Source: an uncultured Spirochaetales bacterium (lineage in GTDB: Bacteria; Spirochaetota; Spirochaetia; Sphaerochaetales; Sphaerochaetaceae). From it: a stretch of DNA of 64,000 bases. The notes under the pieces were generated by a model. The model saw only the letters and a list, made by a program, of their open reading frames with translations, was not told the DNA's origin and did not search any database. Every line of letters starts with the position of its first letter. The stretch's first letter is position 1. A program made the position numbers and the translations under genes. Location of the stretch: NCBI GenBank assembly GCA_944393005.1, contig CALXYO010000002.1, forward strand, positions 62,001-126,000, read 5' to 3'. Positions 53,221 to 61,901 of the stretch are shown here, one piece after another.

Positions 53221-54720
53221 ATGGCTGATACAGAGAACAGGAATATCGACTTCAAGGACGCATCGAAGGAGTCTGTCAAAGCCGATAAATCACACAACGA
53301 GAAGAAACCGCATAAGAAGAAAAGCTTCGCCTGGTGGGCGGGAGTGATTGTCTTAATTCTGATTTCCATTACCTTCATTCTTCCGGCTACAGGAATTTCA
53401 TCACTTTTCGTTGATTCGAGCATCGAATTCGGAAGCTACGGCGGAGAGCCGATCGAATATGCCAACGGCAGTGATATGTACAATCAGTATTCATCCCTCT
53501 ACATGCAGTACGGCGGACTCATGGATTCAGCTTCACTGCTCCAGCAGGCTTATTACAGCACCGTTGTCTTTGAAGCCCTTACCCAGAAGGCCGAGGAGGC
53601 AGGAATCTATGTTTCCGAGGATATGATCAACCAGCGCATTCTCGCAGATGGCTACTACAACAACGAAGACGGTGTTTTTGACGAATCTGTATACAACGCC
53701 GCAGGTGTCGCCGAGAGGACAGGCATCTACAACACCGTAAGGGACCAGCTTCCGTATGTCACAGTTGTCAATGACATCACGACTCTTGTCTCCTCAGATG
53801 CAGAGAAAGAGTTTGTCGCATCAATGGCAAGCAACGGCAGGACTTTTGAATATGCGGCTTTTGACTACACGGTATATCCCGAGGACAGGGCTGTCAGCTA
53901 CGCGAATTCCAATCCGCAGCCGTTCACTCAGATAAATCTCTCAGTCATCAGCAGCTCAACACAGAGCGAGGCAGAGACCATTCTTGCCGATGCACAGGCA
54001 GATCCTGCAAGCTATGATACAGCCCTCTCCGAGGCTGAAGGCTCCAGCCTTCCCTACTTCTTCTACGAACTTGAAGGGCTGGGAGAAGAAAACGTGAATG
54101 CAGTCTTCTCTGCTGATGAAGGCAGCATCGTCGGTCCATTCCTCAACGGTTCGACATATGATCTCTACCGTATCGACAGCGCACCTGTCATGCCGGATTT
54201 CACTCAGAAAGAGACCCTTGATGCAATCAGGGAGTACATCAACATCAATGCTCCTGAACTGATCACAGAATATGCGGCAGAAGCTGCAGATGTATTCTAT
54301 GCCGCAGCTGCTGATGATTATGACGGTGCACTCGGACAGGCCGGCCTCACAAGCCATGCAGTCGACATCACGGCGCCAAGTGACGGTTCCTCAGCAATCA
54401 TCTCATCACTGCAGTACACAGACAGCTACGGACTGCTCAACAGTGCGGCATCTTCCGACAGCAGCTACCTTGAATCTCTCTTCAAGAGTGAGCCGGGTAC
54501 TGTTCTTGCTCCGCACGCTGCAGGCAATGCATACATCGTTACACGCATAGGTGCAGATGAAACTGACAGTGACCAGAGCGGTTTCGTGGAGACATTCTAT
54601 GATTACGTCACATCATCAAGCGCACAGAGCGACCTGCAGAATGCGATATTCATGAGCGATAAGTTCGAGGACCACTTCCTTGAAAAATATCTTGAGCTCA
54701 TCGGTGCATCAGCAAACTGA
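53221..54720 (+). CDS. Membrane-anchored SurA/PpiD-like periplasmic chaperone
   Basis: 499 residues. Charged cytoplasmic start with a lysine cluster (KKPHKKKS), one transmembrane helix at about 37-58, then a periplasmic part with a SurA_N-type helical domain (LLQQAYYSTVVFEALTQKAEEAGIYVSEDMINQ, given as parts LLQQAYYSTVVFEAL and EEAGIYVSEDMINQRI). A parvulin-like central domain is only weakly apparent (ADEGSIVGPFLNGSTYDLYRID). Likely folds outer-membrane proteins such as the patatin autotransporter. AAGGAAG ribosome-binding site. Confidence 0.75.
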   Translation: MADTENRNIDFKDASKESVKADKSHNEKKPHKKKSFAWWAGVIVLILISITFILPATGISSLFVDSSIEFGSYGGEPIEYANGSDMYNQYSSLYMQYGGLMDSASLLQQAYYSTVVFEALTQKAEEAGIYVSEDMINQRILADGYYNNEDGVFDESVYNAAGVAERTGIYNTVRDQLPYVTVVNDITTLVSSDAEKEFVASMASNGRTFEYAAFDYTVYPEDRAVSYANSNPQPFTQINLSVISSSTQSEAETILADAQADPASYDTALSEAEGSSLPYFFYELEGLGEENVNAVFSADEGSIVGPFLNGSTYDLYRIDSAPVMPDFTQKETLDAIREYININAPELITEYAAEAADVFYAAAADDYDGALGQAGLTSHAVDITAPSDGSSAIISSLQYTDSYGLLNSAASSDSSYLESLFKSEPGTVLAPHAAGNAYIVTRIGADETDSDQSGFVETFYDYVTSSSAQSDLQNAIFMSDKFEDHFLEKYLELIGASAN

Positions 54721-54799
54721 CAGGATTTCATTTTCCACGATAAGGCACGGCAGGCAGCTGTGCCTTTCTTTTTTTCTGATTTCGTCTATACTTCAGCTT

Positions 54800-55804
54800 A
54801 TGGATGAAGCAGAAGTAAAAAGCATGGTCCCCCTTCTGGATAAAAACGGAATTCCATTGAAGGACAAATGGGCACGGCACCCATATTTCGCCTACAGCAG
54901 AAGGAACCTCAAGTGTTTTCCTCTCTCACTCTGGCAGTGGAACGGCTGTACTGTGATCAACAGCAGAAAGGAATATATGCTGAGTCTCTTCTTCTCGGAT
55001 TTAGGCTCATGCGGTTTTTTCCAGATTTCATATGCTGATCTGAAGAAAGGCTCGTGCACATCACTCAGCAGCAGGAAATGCTTCACGCTTTACCGTACCG
55101 GACTTATGGATGCCTCCGGCGAGAACGAAAGTGCGACTTATCTTGACAGCGACAACCTTATGACGCTTTCAATGATAAAAAAAGATCTTGACAGATATAT
55201 AATATTCAATGCTCCGTTCCTCACCCTTCCAGATGGCAGCCGCGGTCTTCTCGGTGATTTCTCCCTCAGCCAGACTCTTGAAAAGGAGAGCCTGTGCACT
55301 GTGAGCGGATGGGCAGGAAATGACAGGAAATTCCGTCTGTGCGAAATGATTCCTGCCCTTGAGGTCTCCGGCGGTTTCATAAGAAAAAACGGTAAGAAAG
55401 ACTACCTTGCAGAAGACAATGCACTTGCCATACTTGAGTGGCAGAGAGGTGTATGGAACAGGAAAAGCAGCATCACGCAGGCATTCGCATCTTCTGCCAC
55501 AGATGAAGGAACGGTCTCACTCACATTCGGCTTCGGTGAACACGACAACGCGGTTTACATAAATGACAGACTGTACAATACCGGTCGTGTGACAATGAAC
55601 GGCAACATCATCAGAGATGAGAAGGGATGCATGGACATTCACTTCACCAGGATTGCAGGCCATGAAGACAGATACAGAGGTCCGGGTGTCTCACTCAGAC
55701 GCAGGCAGGATTACGGAGTGTTTGACGGTAATATGATAATAGAAGGAAAGGAAATCAAAGTACCGTCATTGCCGGGAGTTCTCTTCACCACGGTCACACC
55801 ATGA
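54800..55804 (+). CDS. DUF2804 family protein
   Basis: 334 residues from an ATG 7 bp after TATACT. Family marks: PLLDKNGIPLKDKWARHPYF, NAPFLTLPDGSRGLLGDFS, LEWQRGVWNRKSSITQAFAS and LTFGFGEHDNAVYINDRLY. The fold is related to lipocalin/tocopherol-cyclase-like beta barrels; the function is not known. The frame is open further upstream, but that part overlaps the previous gene and is unlike the family. Confidence 0.85.
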   Translation: MDEAEVKSMVPLLDKNGIPLKDKWARHPYFAYSRRNLKCFPLSLWQWNGCTVINSRKEYMLSLFFSDLGSCGFFQISYADLKKGSCTSLSSRKCFTLYRTGLMDASGENESATYLDSDNLMTLSMIKKDLDRYIIFNAPFLTLPDGSRGLLGDFSLSQTLEKESLCTVSGWAGNDRKFRLCEMIPALEVSGGFIRKNGKKDYLAEDNALAILEWQRGVWNRKSSITQAFASSATDEGTVSLTFGFGEHDNAVYINDRLYNTGRVTMNGNIIRDEKGCMDIHFTRIAGHEDRYRGPGVSLRRRQDYGVFDGNMIIEGKEIKVPSLPGVLFTTVTP

Positions 55805-55867
55805 TGCTTGACCATTACCGGCAAAACAAATATAGTCATTCAGCCGACTTAAAATTAACAAGGACAC

Positions 55868-57679
55868 ATGATGAGCGAAATTACAAATGAAGGTTTCAAG
55901 AACCTCGGTCTCAGCGATGCCACGCTGAAGGCACTTGAGAAAAAAGGATTTCAGGAACCGACTGAAATACAGAGAGAATGCATTCCCCTCCTTCTTGAGA
56001 AGGACAGTGATGTCATAGGACAGGCGCAGACCGGAACCGGAAAAACAGCTGCCTTTGCCCTTCCCGTTCTGGAACGTCTTGATGCCAGTGACAAAACCAC
56101 ACAGGCCCTTATACTCACCCCTACCAGAGAACTTGCAGTGCAGGTTGCAGAGGAGATCAATTCGCTCAAATGGAGCCGCTCAATAACCGTTGAGCCGATC
56201 TACGGCGGTACAAGCTATGAGAACCAGTTCAAAAAGCTGAAAAAGGGAATACAGATAGTAGTCGGTACCCCGGGCCGCATCCAGGATCATCTTGAACGCG
56301 GAACACTTAACATCTCACACCTGAAGTTTGCTGTGCTTGATGAAGCCGACGAGATGCTTGACATGGGCTTCATTGAAGACATTGAAACGATTCTCTCCAG
56401 AACAAATGATGACAAGCGCATGCTGCTTTTCTCCGCAACAATGCCTGATGAGATTCTCCGCCTCGCAAAGACATTCATGAAAAACACCGAGATTGTGAGG
56501 ATAAAAAAGAACAGAGAGGAAGAAAACCTCACCAGCCAGTATTACTGCTTCCTGCGTGAAAGCGACAAGATTGAAGTGCTGACCAGAATAATAGACAGCG
56601 CATCATCCTTCTATGCCATCATATTCTGCAAGACAAAGCTGCAGTGCGAGGAGATCGGACGCAAGCTCATGGAAAGAGGATATGAAGCTGAAGCGCTTCA
56701 TGGGGATCTCTCACAGAAGCAGAGGGAGATCATATTGCAGAAAATGAGGGATCACAAGATCAGCATACTTGTCGCAACTGATGTTGCCGCCCGCGGTATC
56801 GATATTAGCGAACTCACTCATGTGATAAACTTCACACTTCCATCTGACGGTGAAGTCTATACTCACCGCATAGGACGCACCGGCCGTGCCGGGCATAAAG
56901 GCTGTGCGATAACATTCGTCACATCTGCTGAAAAAAGACGTTTTCTCTTCATAAGACGTACCGTCAAGGGGGAGATCGAAGAGTACAGGATCCCAAGTGC
57001 TGATGAAATACTCAAGGCAAAGAAGGAAAGAATTGAAGCTGAAGTTATAAATTCACTTGAGAAAGAATGCGGCGACTATGCCGGCATCGCAGCATCCCTT
57101 CTTGAAAAAAGCGATGCCGCAAGTCTTGTGAAATCCCTGCTCCGTCTGCATTACGGAAATGATCTGGACAAGAGCCAGTACCATACCATAAAGGCACTTG
57201 ATGAAAAACGTGAAAAGCCGAGAACCGGCAGAAGAGAGGCAGAAAGCCAGCAGACATTCACACGGCTTTTCTTCGCCAAGGGCAGAAATGACAAGTTCAC
57301 AAAACGCTATCTTGCAAACACAATAATCGAGGAATGCGGTGTGAGGGATGAGGACCTGCAGGATATCCAGGTCATGGAATCCTTCAGCTTCGTGAATGTT
57401 CCATCTTCCGTCGCCGGGTATATCATAGAGGCGTTCAGGGATAAGGGAGAAGGAGGACGGCCTCTTATCGTCAGGGCAAGACCGGAAGAAGGACACAAGA
57501 AGAGCACATCTTCCATGCCGGTGAAGACAAAGAAGCCGTCAGCAAAAACCAGGGTCCGCAGCAGGAAAGGATGGCAGGATGAAGTCCAGCCATACGGCAG
57601 GGACACTTATGATGAAGACTTTATTCCACGTGCGAAGAAGAAAGAGCACGGGAAATACAGCAAAAAGAAAAAGAAATGA
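55868..57679 (+). CDS. DEAD-box RNA helicase, CsdA/DbpA type
   Basis: 603 residues. Q motif GFQEPTEIQ, AQTGTGKT, PTRELAVQV, GTPGR, DEAD, SAT, HGDLSQKQRE, ATDVAARGID, HRIGRTGRAG. C-terminal DbpA-like RNA-binding domain (TRLFFAKGRNDKFTKRYLAN, VNVPSSVAGYIIEAF), then a basic tail ending KYSKKKKK. Probably acts in ribosome assembly and cold adaptation. AAGGACAC precedes paired ATGs. Confidence 0.93.
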   Translation: MMSEITNEGFKNLGLSDATLKALEKKGFQEPTEIQRECIPLLLEKDSDVIGQAQTGTGKTAAFALPVLERLDASDKTTQALILTPTRELAVQVAEEINSLKWSRSITVEPIYGGTSYENQFKKLKKGIQIVVGTPGRIQDHLERGTLNISHLKFAVLDEADEMLDMGFIEDIETILSRTNDDKRMLLFSATMPDEILRLAKTFMKNTEIVRIKKNREEENLTSQYYCFLRESDKIEVLTRIIDSASSFYAIIFCKTKLQCEEIGRKLMERGYEAEALHGDLSQKQREIILQKMRDHKISILVATDVAARGIDISELTHVINFTLPSDGEVYTHRIGRTGRAGHKGCAITFVTSAEKRRFLFIRRTVKGEIEEYRIPSADEILKAKKERIEAEVINSLEKECGDYAGIAASLLEKSDAASLVKSLLRLHYGNDLDKSQYHTIKALDEKREKPRTGRREAESQQTFTRLFFAKGRNDKFTKRYLANTIIEECGVRDEDLQDIQVMESFSFVNVPSSVAGYIIEAFRDKGEGGRPLIVRARPEEGHKKSTSSMPVKTKKPSAKTRVRSRKGWQDEVQPYGRDTYDEDFIPRAKKKEHGKYSKKKKK

Positions 57680-57693
57680 CAGAAAGAAATGAA

Positions 57694-57720
57694 GAATCCA
57701 GCCTCGCAGCTGGATTTTTC
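57694..57720 (+). terminator. Terminator of the DEAD-box helicase gene
   Basis: AATCCAGC, loop CTCGCA, GCTGGATT followed by TTTTC. Fifteen bp after the stop, before the convergent patatin gene. Confidence 0.85.
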
Positions 57721-57721
57721 A

Positions 57722-59800
57722 TCATCTTGTGACGGTAAACCTCAGGGATCCTATGAAACCGTCCGTAAGACTGTCATAGCCGGCCCTTATCGTGATCGGA
57801 ATATTCTGCAGTCCGATAAGTGAAAGCTCGAACTGCAGCTCCACTCCCGCTGAGAATTCAGGTTCCGGCCACTTATTGAAAAGCAGATCACAGTACAGTG
57901 ACAGCTCAAGGTAATCAGCCATGAGAAGCTCCCCGAATGATGGTGCAGCAGTGAATGCATAGCCGAATGACAGGGGGAAAAGCAGGAAGTAGCTCTGTGC
58001 TTTTGAATCAGGCTCGGGAACCGCATTCAGATTCGTATCGTTCGTAAGGAATCCGTCTGAAGGGTAAAGCGGCACACCATGCTGTCCGTCAACTGCAAAA
58101 CGTGAGAAAAGCCCCACATCCAGATAGAATGAAGTCAGACTTGGAAGCAGATAAAGCCTAGTCTCCGCACCGCCCTGCAGGTAATGATGGAGATCGCTGT
58201 CAATGGAATCAGCAGACATTATATAGCCGAAATTCATGTCAAGCCGGGCATAATCGAAAAGATTGAGATCCCCCTGGAACTGTGCGGAGAGAAGCAGCTG
58301 GTCATCATCCGGACCATCCTTGAATTCCTCATACATTTCAAATGCCTGATTGAACTCTATCGAAAAAAGATCGGATGAATAAATCTTGTAATCAAAGCCC
58401 TGGCGGACATAAAGATCAGGTATGTACCACTTAAAGTTGTTGCCGAATGTGGCGGCGCCGTAAAGCGAAAGCCTGATCTGGCTGACCGGATAGAATTCTA
58501 TTGATGATGAAATCAGGAAATCCGAACTGGTATTCCTGTTTGCGGTCAGATCGAATGCACCTCCGGCCAGGATGGAAAACTCGAACATGCGGCTGGACCA
58601 TCTGTACTCAAGTCCGATATCGAAAGTGTTTCTCAGGTAATACGGATAGCTGCTGTCCTGGAACGAGTAAATACCGAGCGAGATCGTATTTGAAGGCTGC
58701 GGCTGTTCGACCCGTGAATAATAGTACTGGTTCATTCTGGCCTTGTCGATGCGTTCCTGATATATCTCGCGGTTATCCAGAATCTCCTGTGAGATACCAT
58801 GCTTATACAAGAGCGACAGCTCATCCGCCATCCCGGCGGCACTTTCGTACCCTATCTCAGACATCTCGGCTGCCGCACCGAAATCCATGAAGCTGAACTG
58901 CTCAACCGCACAGCGTATCCAGATCATGTCATCCATATGGGCTCTTATGTCCGTTGCAGCATTCTGCCGTTTAACAATCTCAAATGCGGTATTTATTATA
59001 TTAAGAGGATTCTTCAGGTTAAGCTCATCGTTGTCATAGAACGTAGTGGACACTATGACTGTGTCACTGTAGTCGTATGCGATCGATATCGGTGCCAGAT
59101 TGACGATTCCCCCGTCAAGCAGCAGATGACCTTTGTACTCCTGCGGAGGGAAGTAGACTGGAAGCGCAAATGATGCGATCAGAACATCACTGACCGTTCC
59201 CTCCATTATCCGGATCTCTCTTTTGGTGACAAGATCCTGACTCACCACCATGACCGGTATGACAAGATCCTCAAGCTGGAGATCTGCCCCCACAACGGAC
59301 TCCACAAGACCCTTGAAACCGGTCGGATCAAGGATTCCACCTTCCACAGGCAGTGTCAGCTTGAAAAATGTGGAAAGGTCCCCTGATGTGATCACCGACA
59401 TGATCTGCTGTGGAGAAAGCCCCGCAGCATACAGCACCGCAATGATCGAGCCCATGGAATTGGAAATGATGAAGTCAGGCTCAATACCATTCTCCTCCAT
59501 ATACTCAAGCACGCCCAGATGCGCAAATGCACGTGCGCTGCCTCCGGTGAGCACAAGACCTATGGGATCCCTCTCTCCCCCTGTCCTCTCAAGGATCCGG
59601 CTTCTGAATTCCTCTTCTCCGTATGCTATGGGGATATCAGCAAGAATGAGGTCATCCGCAGAAAGACCTTCCGCCGTATATATGGTCGTGGTGCCGTCTG
59701 CGCTCCCTATGATTTCTGCTTCCGCATCTATGCCGGAATCAGAGGCAGAAAGGATAAGTGAACACATCATAAAAAGGAAGAGTAATATCTTTTTCCTCAT
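57722..59800 (-). CDS. Patatin-like phospholipase with C-terminal beta-barrel (type Vd autotransporter)
   Basis: 692 residues: signal peptide (1-19), patatin domain (about 78-330), linker, C-terminal outer-membrane barrel (about 365-692) of alternating strands ending SLRFTVTR. Catalytic dyad: Ser115 in ISNSMGS, where the canonical GxSxG has Ser at its first Gly, and Asp229 in LLLDGG. The oxyanion loop reads LTGGSARAFAHLGV. Layout matches PlpD/FplA type Vd proteins. Enzymatic activity is likely but untested. Confidence 0.86.
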   Translation of the reverse strand: MRKKILLFLFMMCSLILSASDSGIDAEAEIIGSADGTTTIYTAEGLSADDLILADIPIAYGEEEFRSRILERTGGERDPIGLVLTGGSARAFAHLGVLEYMEENGIEPDFIISNSMGSIIAVLYAAGLSPQQIMSVITSGDLSTFFKLTLPVEGGILDPTGFKGLVESVVGADLQLEDLVIPVMVVSQDLVTKREIRIMEGTVSDVLIASFALPVYFPPQEYKGHLLLDGGIVNLAPISIAYDYSDTVIVSTTFYDNDELNLKNPLNIINTAFEIVKRQNAATDIRAHMDDMIWIRCAVEQFSFMDFGAAAEMSEIGYESAAGMADELSLLYKHGISQEILDNREIYQERIDKARMNQYYYSRVEQPQPSNTISLGIYSFQDSSYPYYLRNTFDIGLEYRWSSRMFEFSILAGGAFDLTANRNTSSDFLISSSIEFYPVSQIRLSLYGAATFGNNFKWYIPDLYVRQGFDYKIYSSDLFSIEFNQAFEMYEEFKDGPDDDQLLLSAQFQGDLNLFDYARLDMNFGYIMSADSIDSDLHHYLQGGAETRLYLLPSLTSFYLDVGLFSRFAVDGQHGVPLYPSDGFLTNDTNLNAVPEPDSKAQSYFLLFPLSFGYAFTAAPSFGELLMADYLELSLYCDLLFNKWPEPEFSAGVELQFELSLIGLQNIPITIRAGYDSLTDGFIGSLRFTVTR

Positions 59801-59900
59801 CAGAAAATCCCCCCGAGAAACACTTTTTTAATATAAACGAAGTACTTACAATATTCAATGCAGAAAAAAGCGGAAACACAGCATTTCCAGACAGCATGTA

Positions 59901-59932
59901 AAACAAAACAGCCCCTTACACCGTAAGGAGCT
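59901..59932 (-). terminator. Terminator of tRNA-Leu
   Basis: Minus-strand AGCTCCTTAC, loop GGT, GTAAGGGGCT, followed by GTTTTGTTTT. Confidence 0.8.
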
Positions 59933-59941
59933 ATTTCATTC

Positions 59942-60025
59942 TAGCCGCAATCGGGATCGAACCGATATGGTATTGCTACCGGCAGATTTTGAGTCTACTG
60001 CGTCTACCAATTCCGCCATGCGGCC
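59942..60025 (-). tRNA. tRNA-Leu(CAA)
   Basis: 84-base class II tRNA. Acceptor GGCCGCA/TGCGGCT (G1-U pair), discriminator A; anticodon loop CTCAAAA (CAA) on stem GTAGA/TCTGC; long variable arm; T arm ATCGGTTCGATCCCGAT. CCA not encoded. Confidence 0.95.
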
Positions 60026-60144
60026 GATACTCTGTAGAATCCTAAAGAAAAGAATACTGCAAGTCAATAGACAAAAACACCCGGACAGGCCTTATCGGGA
60101 AGCCGGGCGCCTTGTTTCCACCTGTCTCAGGCAGACAATGTTTC

Positions 60145-60261
60145 TTATTCCTCTACGACCTCAAAGTCCTCAGGACCTGCGCCGCATACAGGGCATACGA
60201 AATCTTCAGGAAGGCTGTCGCCTTCATATTCATATCCGCATAATACACATCTAAACTTCAT
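60145..60261 (-). CDS. Minimal rubredoxin-like protein
   Basis: 38 residues: MKFRCVLCGYEYEGDSLPED, then FVCPVCGAGPEDFEVVEE. Two CxxCG knuckles make a rubredoxin iron site. Rubredoxins usually have 45-55 residues; the middle loop is shortened, as in the rubredoxin domain at the end of rubrerythrin. Perfect AAGGAG ribosome-binding site 6 bases before the ATG. Likely an electron carrier in oxygen defence. Lies between tRNA-Leu and a LacI regulator, same strand. Confidence 0.88.
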   Translation of the reverse strand: MKFRCVLCGYEYEGDSLPEDFVCPVCGAGPEDFEVVEE

Positions 60262-60352
60262 AGTTATCTCCTTATCAAGAATCGTTACTGATAATTTATC
60301 ATGCAAGGAACCAAAAAGCAAGCTGAAATTTAAACAATGCCCTTATCTGAGT

Positions 60353-61426
60353 TCACCTGCTGAGATCGACATCGACATGTCTGTACACCTGTTCATAGCG
60401 TGCGGTGGAATTCGACTTGAGCAGCAGTATCGGCTGAAGTCTGTATGAGTTCTTCAGCGCCATCTTCTTCACAAGATGCTCGATAAGCAGCTTGAGTGCT
60501 GTGTACCCGATATATGCAGGACGGTTGTCGATCACGGCATCAAGGATTCCGTTCTGAAGCGCATGATAGCTCTCATCGAAAATTTCGCTGCCGATGAAAG
60601 CCTCACACTTCCCGCTTTCCTTCATTGCATTGATGCACATTCGCGTATTGCGGGCACAGGAAGCATAGACAGCCACAGGCTTCTTCTCAATGTATGACTT
60701 TATGATGCTGTAGGCATCACTGCTGTCAGGATTCAGAGAGACAATCTCGACGTCAATATCGCTGCGGCGCTGCATTATCTCATTTCTGGCATTAAGCGCA
60801 CTTTCATCCCCAAGATTCATTTCCTGGCTGAATATCACGGCACTGCCGGATGAATGAACAAGCTTGGAAATGAGCTCTCCTGCCAGACATCCGCTGGTGC
60901 ATCCGTCCATTCCGACCGTGACGATCCTGCTGTTCACGACCGGACTGCTTTCCATTGCGATGACAGGAATACCGGATGCGATTATCTTCTCAAGGGAAGG
61001 AATGTATTTCTCAGGAATAGAGAGCACATGCATAAGCACAGCATCGAACTTGCCCTCTTTTCCGCCTGCGATTGACGCAAGAAAGCCCGCATCCACATCC
61101 TGTCTGGAATATGTGAAGAATTTATAGTCTATCCTGAACTGGGAAAACTCCTGCTGGCAGTACTCAAGTCCACGGCGGAGCCTGTCAGTGAAAAACGGCG
61201 ATGCATCATCATGCGCGCTCAGGATAACTGCGATATTCACCTTCTTCATTCCAAGTGAAGCTGCGTAATAGTTGACCGCATACCCCTCTTCAGCGGCAAT
61301 CTTCAGAATTTTCTCGCGCATCGCATCAGAACAGTCCTTCTTGCCTGTGAGGGCACGGTGGACCGTAGTGATTGAAACTCCGGCTTTCTGTGCAATGCTT
61401 TTGAGACTAGAATTATTCTTTTGCAT
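60353..61426 (-). CDS. LacI-family regulator with sugar-binding-protein-like sensor
   Basis: 357 residues. Helix-turn-helix SLKSIAQKAGVSITTVHRALTG, hinge, then a ribose-binding-protein-like sensor (VNIAVILSAHDD, IPVIAMESSPVV, GMDGCTSGCLAGELI). GGAGTTCAG precedes the ATG. No transporter adjoins it, so the target lies elsewhere, or it is autoregulated through the palindrome upstream. Confidence 0.88.
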   Translation of the reverse strand: MQKNNSSLKSIAQKAGVSITTVHRALTGKKDCSDAMREKILKIAAEEGYAVNYYAASLGMKKVNIAVILSAHDDASPFFTDRLRRGLEYCQQEFSQFRIDYKFFTYSRQDVDAGFLASIAGGKEGKFDAVLMHVLSIPEKYIPSLEKIIASGIPVIAMESSPVVNSRIVTVGMDGCTSGCLAGELISKLVHSSGSAVIFSQEMNLGDESALNARNEIMQRRSDIDVEIVSLNPDSSDAYSIIKSYIEKKPVAVYASCARNTRMCINAMKESGKCEAFIGSEIFDESYHALQNGILDAVIDNRPAYIGYTALKLLIEHLVKKMALKNSYRLQPILLLKSNSTARYEQVYRHVDVDLSR

Positions 61427-61460
61427 CTGAACTCCAAGACGTCAAGTTTTCATAACCACT

Positions 61461-61484
61461 AACGCTTATTTAGTCTAGAGCGTT
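61461..61484 (-). promoter_or_regulatory. Inverted repeat upstream of the LacI gene
   Basis: AACGCT (61461-61466) and AGCGTT (61479-61484), 12 bp apart, 35 bp upstream of the start. Candidate operator for autoregulation. Confidence 0.45.
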
Positions 61485-61562
61485 GAAGAAAAGACGTAAA
61501 TACTTTTATCAATGTAATTTTTACGCAACTGACAGGATGAGGAAAATCAGGTCTGCAGGTTT

Positions 61563-61901
61563 TCAGATATGCAGATGATCATCATAGCGTTCGGAAAGCC
61601 GTGCTTTGATATACCCATTCTTTTTCTTAAGCATCTTTGATCCTCTTGTTATGCGGCACAGGCTGATTTTCAGGTTTCTGGCTATCGTGCGCTGAGGTAC
61701 ATGCTCGTACAGGTCATTCATCAGTTTCCACCTGATCGTGAAGTCCTTTATCTCGGCATCCGTGAACATATCCTCAAAAAGAGCCTTCATGTCATCAGTG
61801 CTGCTGACCTCAGTGAACAGTCTGATCAGCTCATTGTATGAATTCTCCAGGTTCACCGTGCTTTCCTCTGTCTTTTTCTTAGTCAATTTGAAATTCTCCA
61901 T
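61563..61901 (-). CDS. TrpR/YerC-family DNA-binding protein
   Basis: 112 residues. C-terminal helix-turn-helix of Trp-repressor type: LFEDMFTDAEIKDFTIRWKL, then PQRTIARNLKISLCRITRGS. Its ATG overlaps the cls stop (TGATG). It may sense tryptophan, but no trp gene is nearby and the YerC/YecD branch has no known ligand, so the symbol is left blank. Confidence 0.82.
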   Translation of the reverse strand: MENFKLTKKKTEESTVNLENSYNELIRLFTEVSSTDDMKALFEDMFTDAEIKDFTIRWKLMNDLYEHVPQRTIARNLKISLCRITRGSKMLKKKNGYIKARLSERYDDHLHI

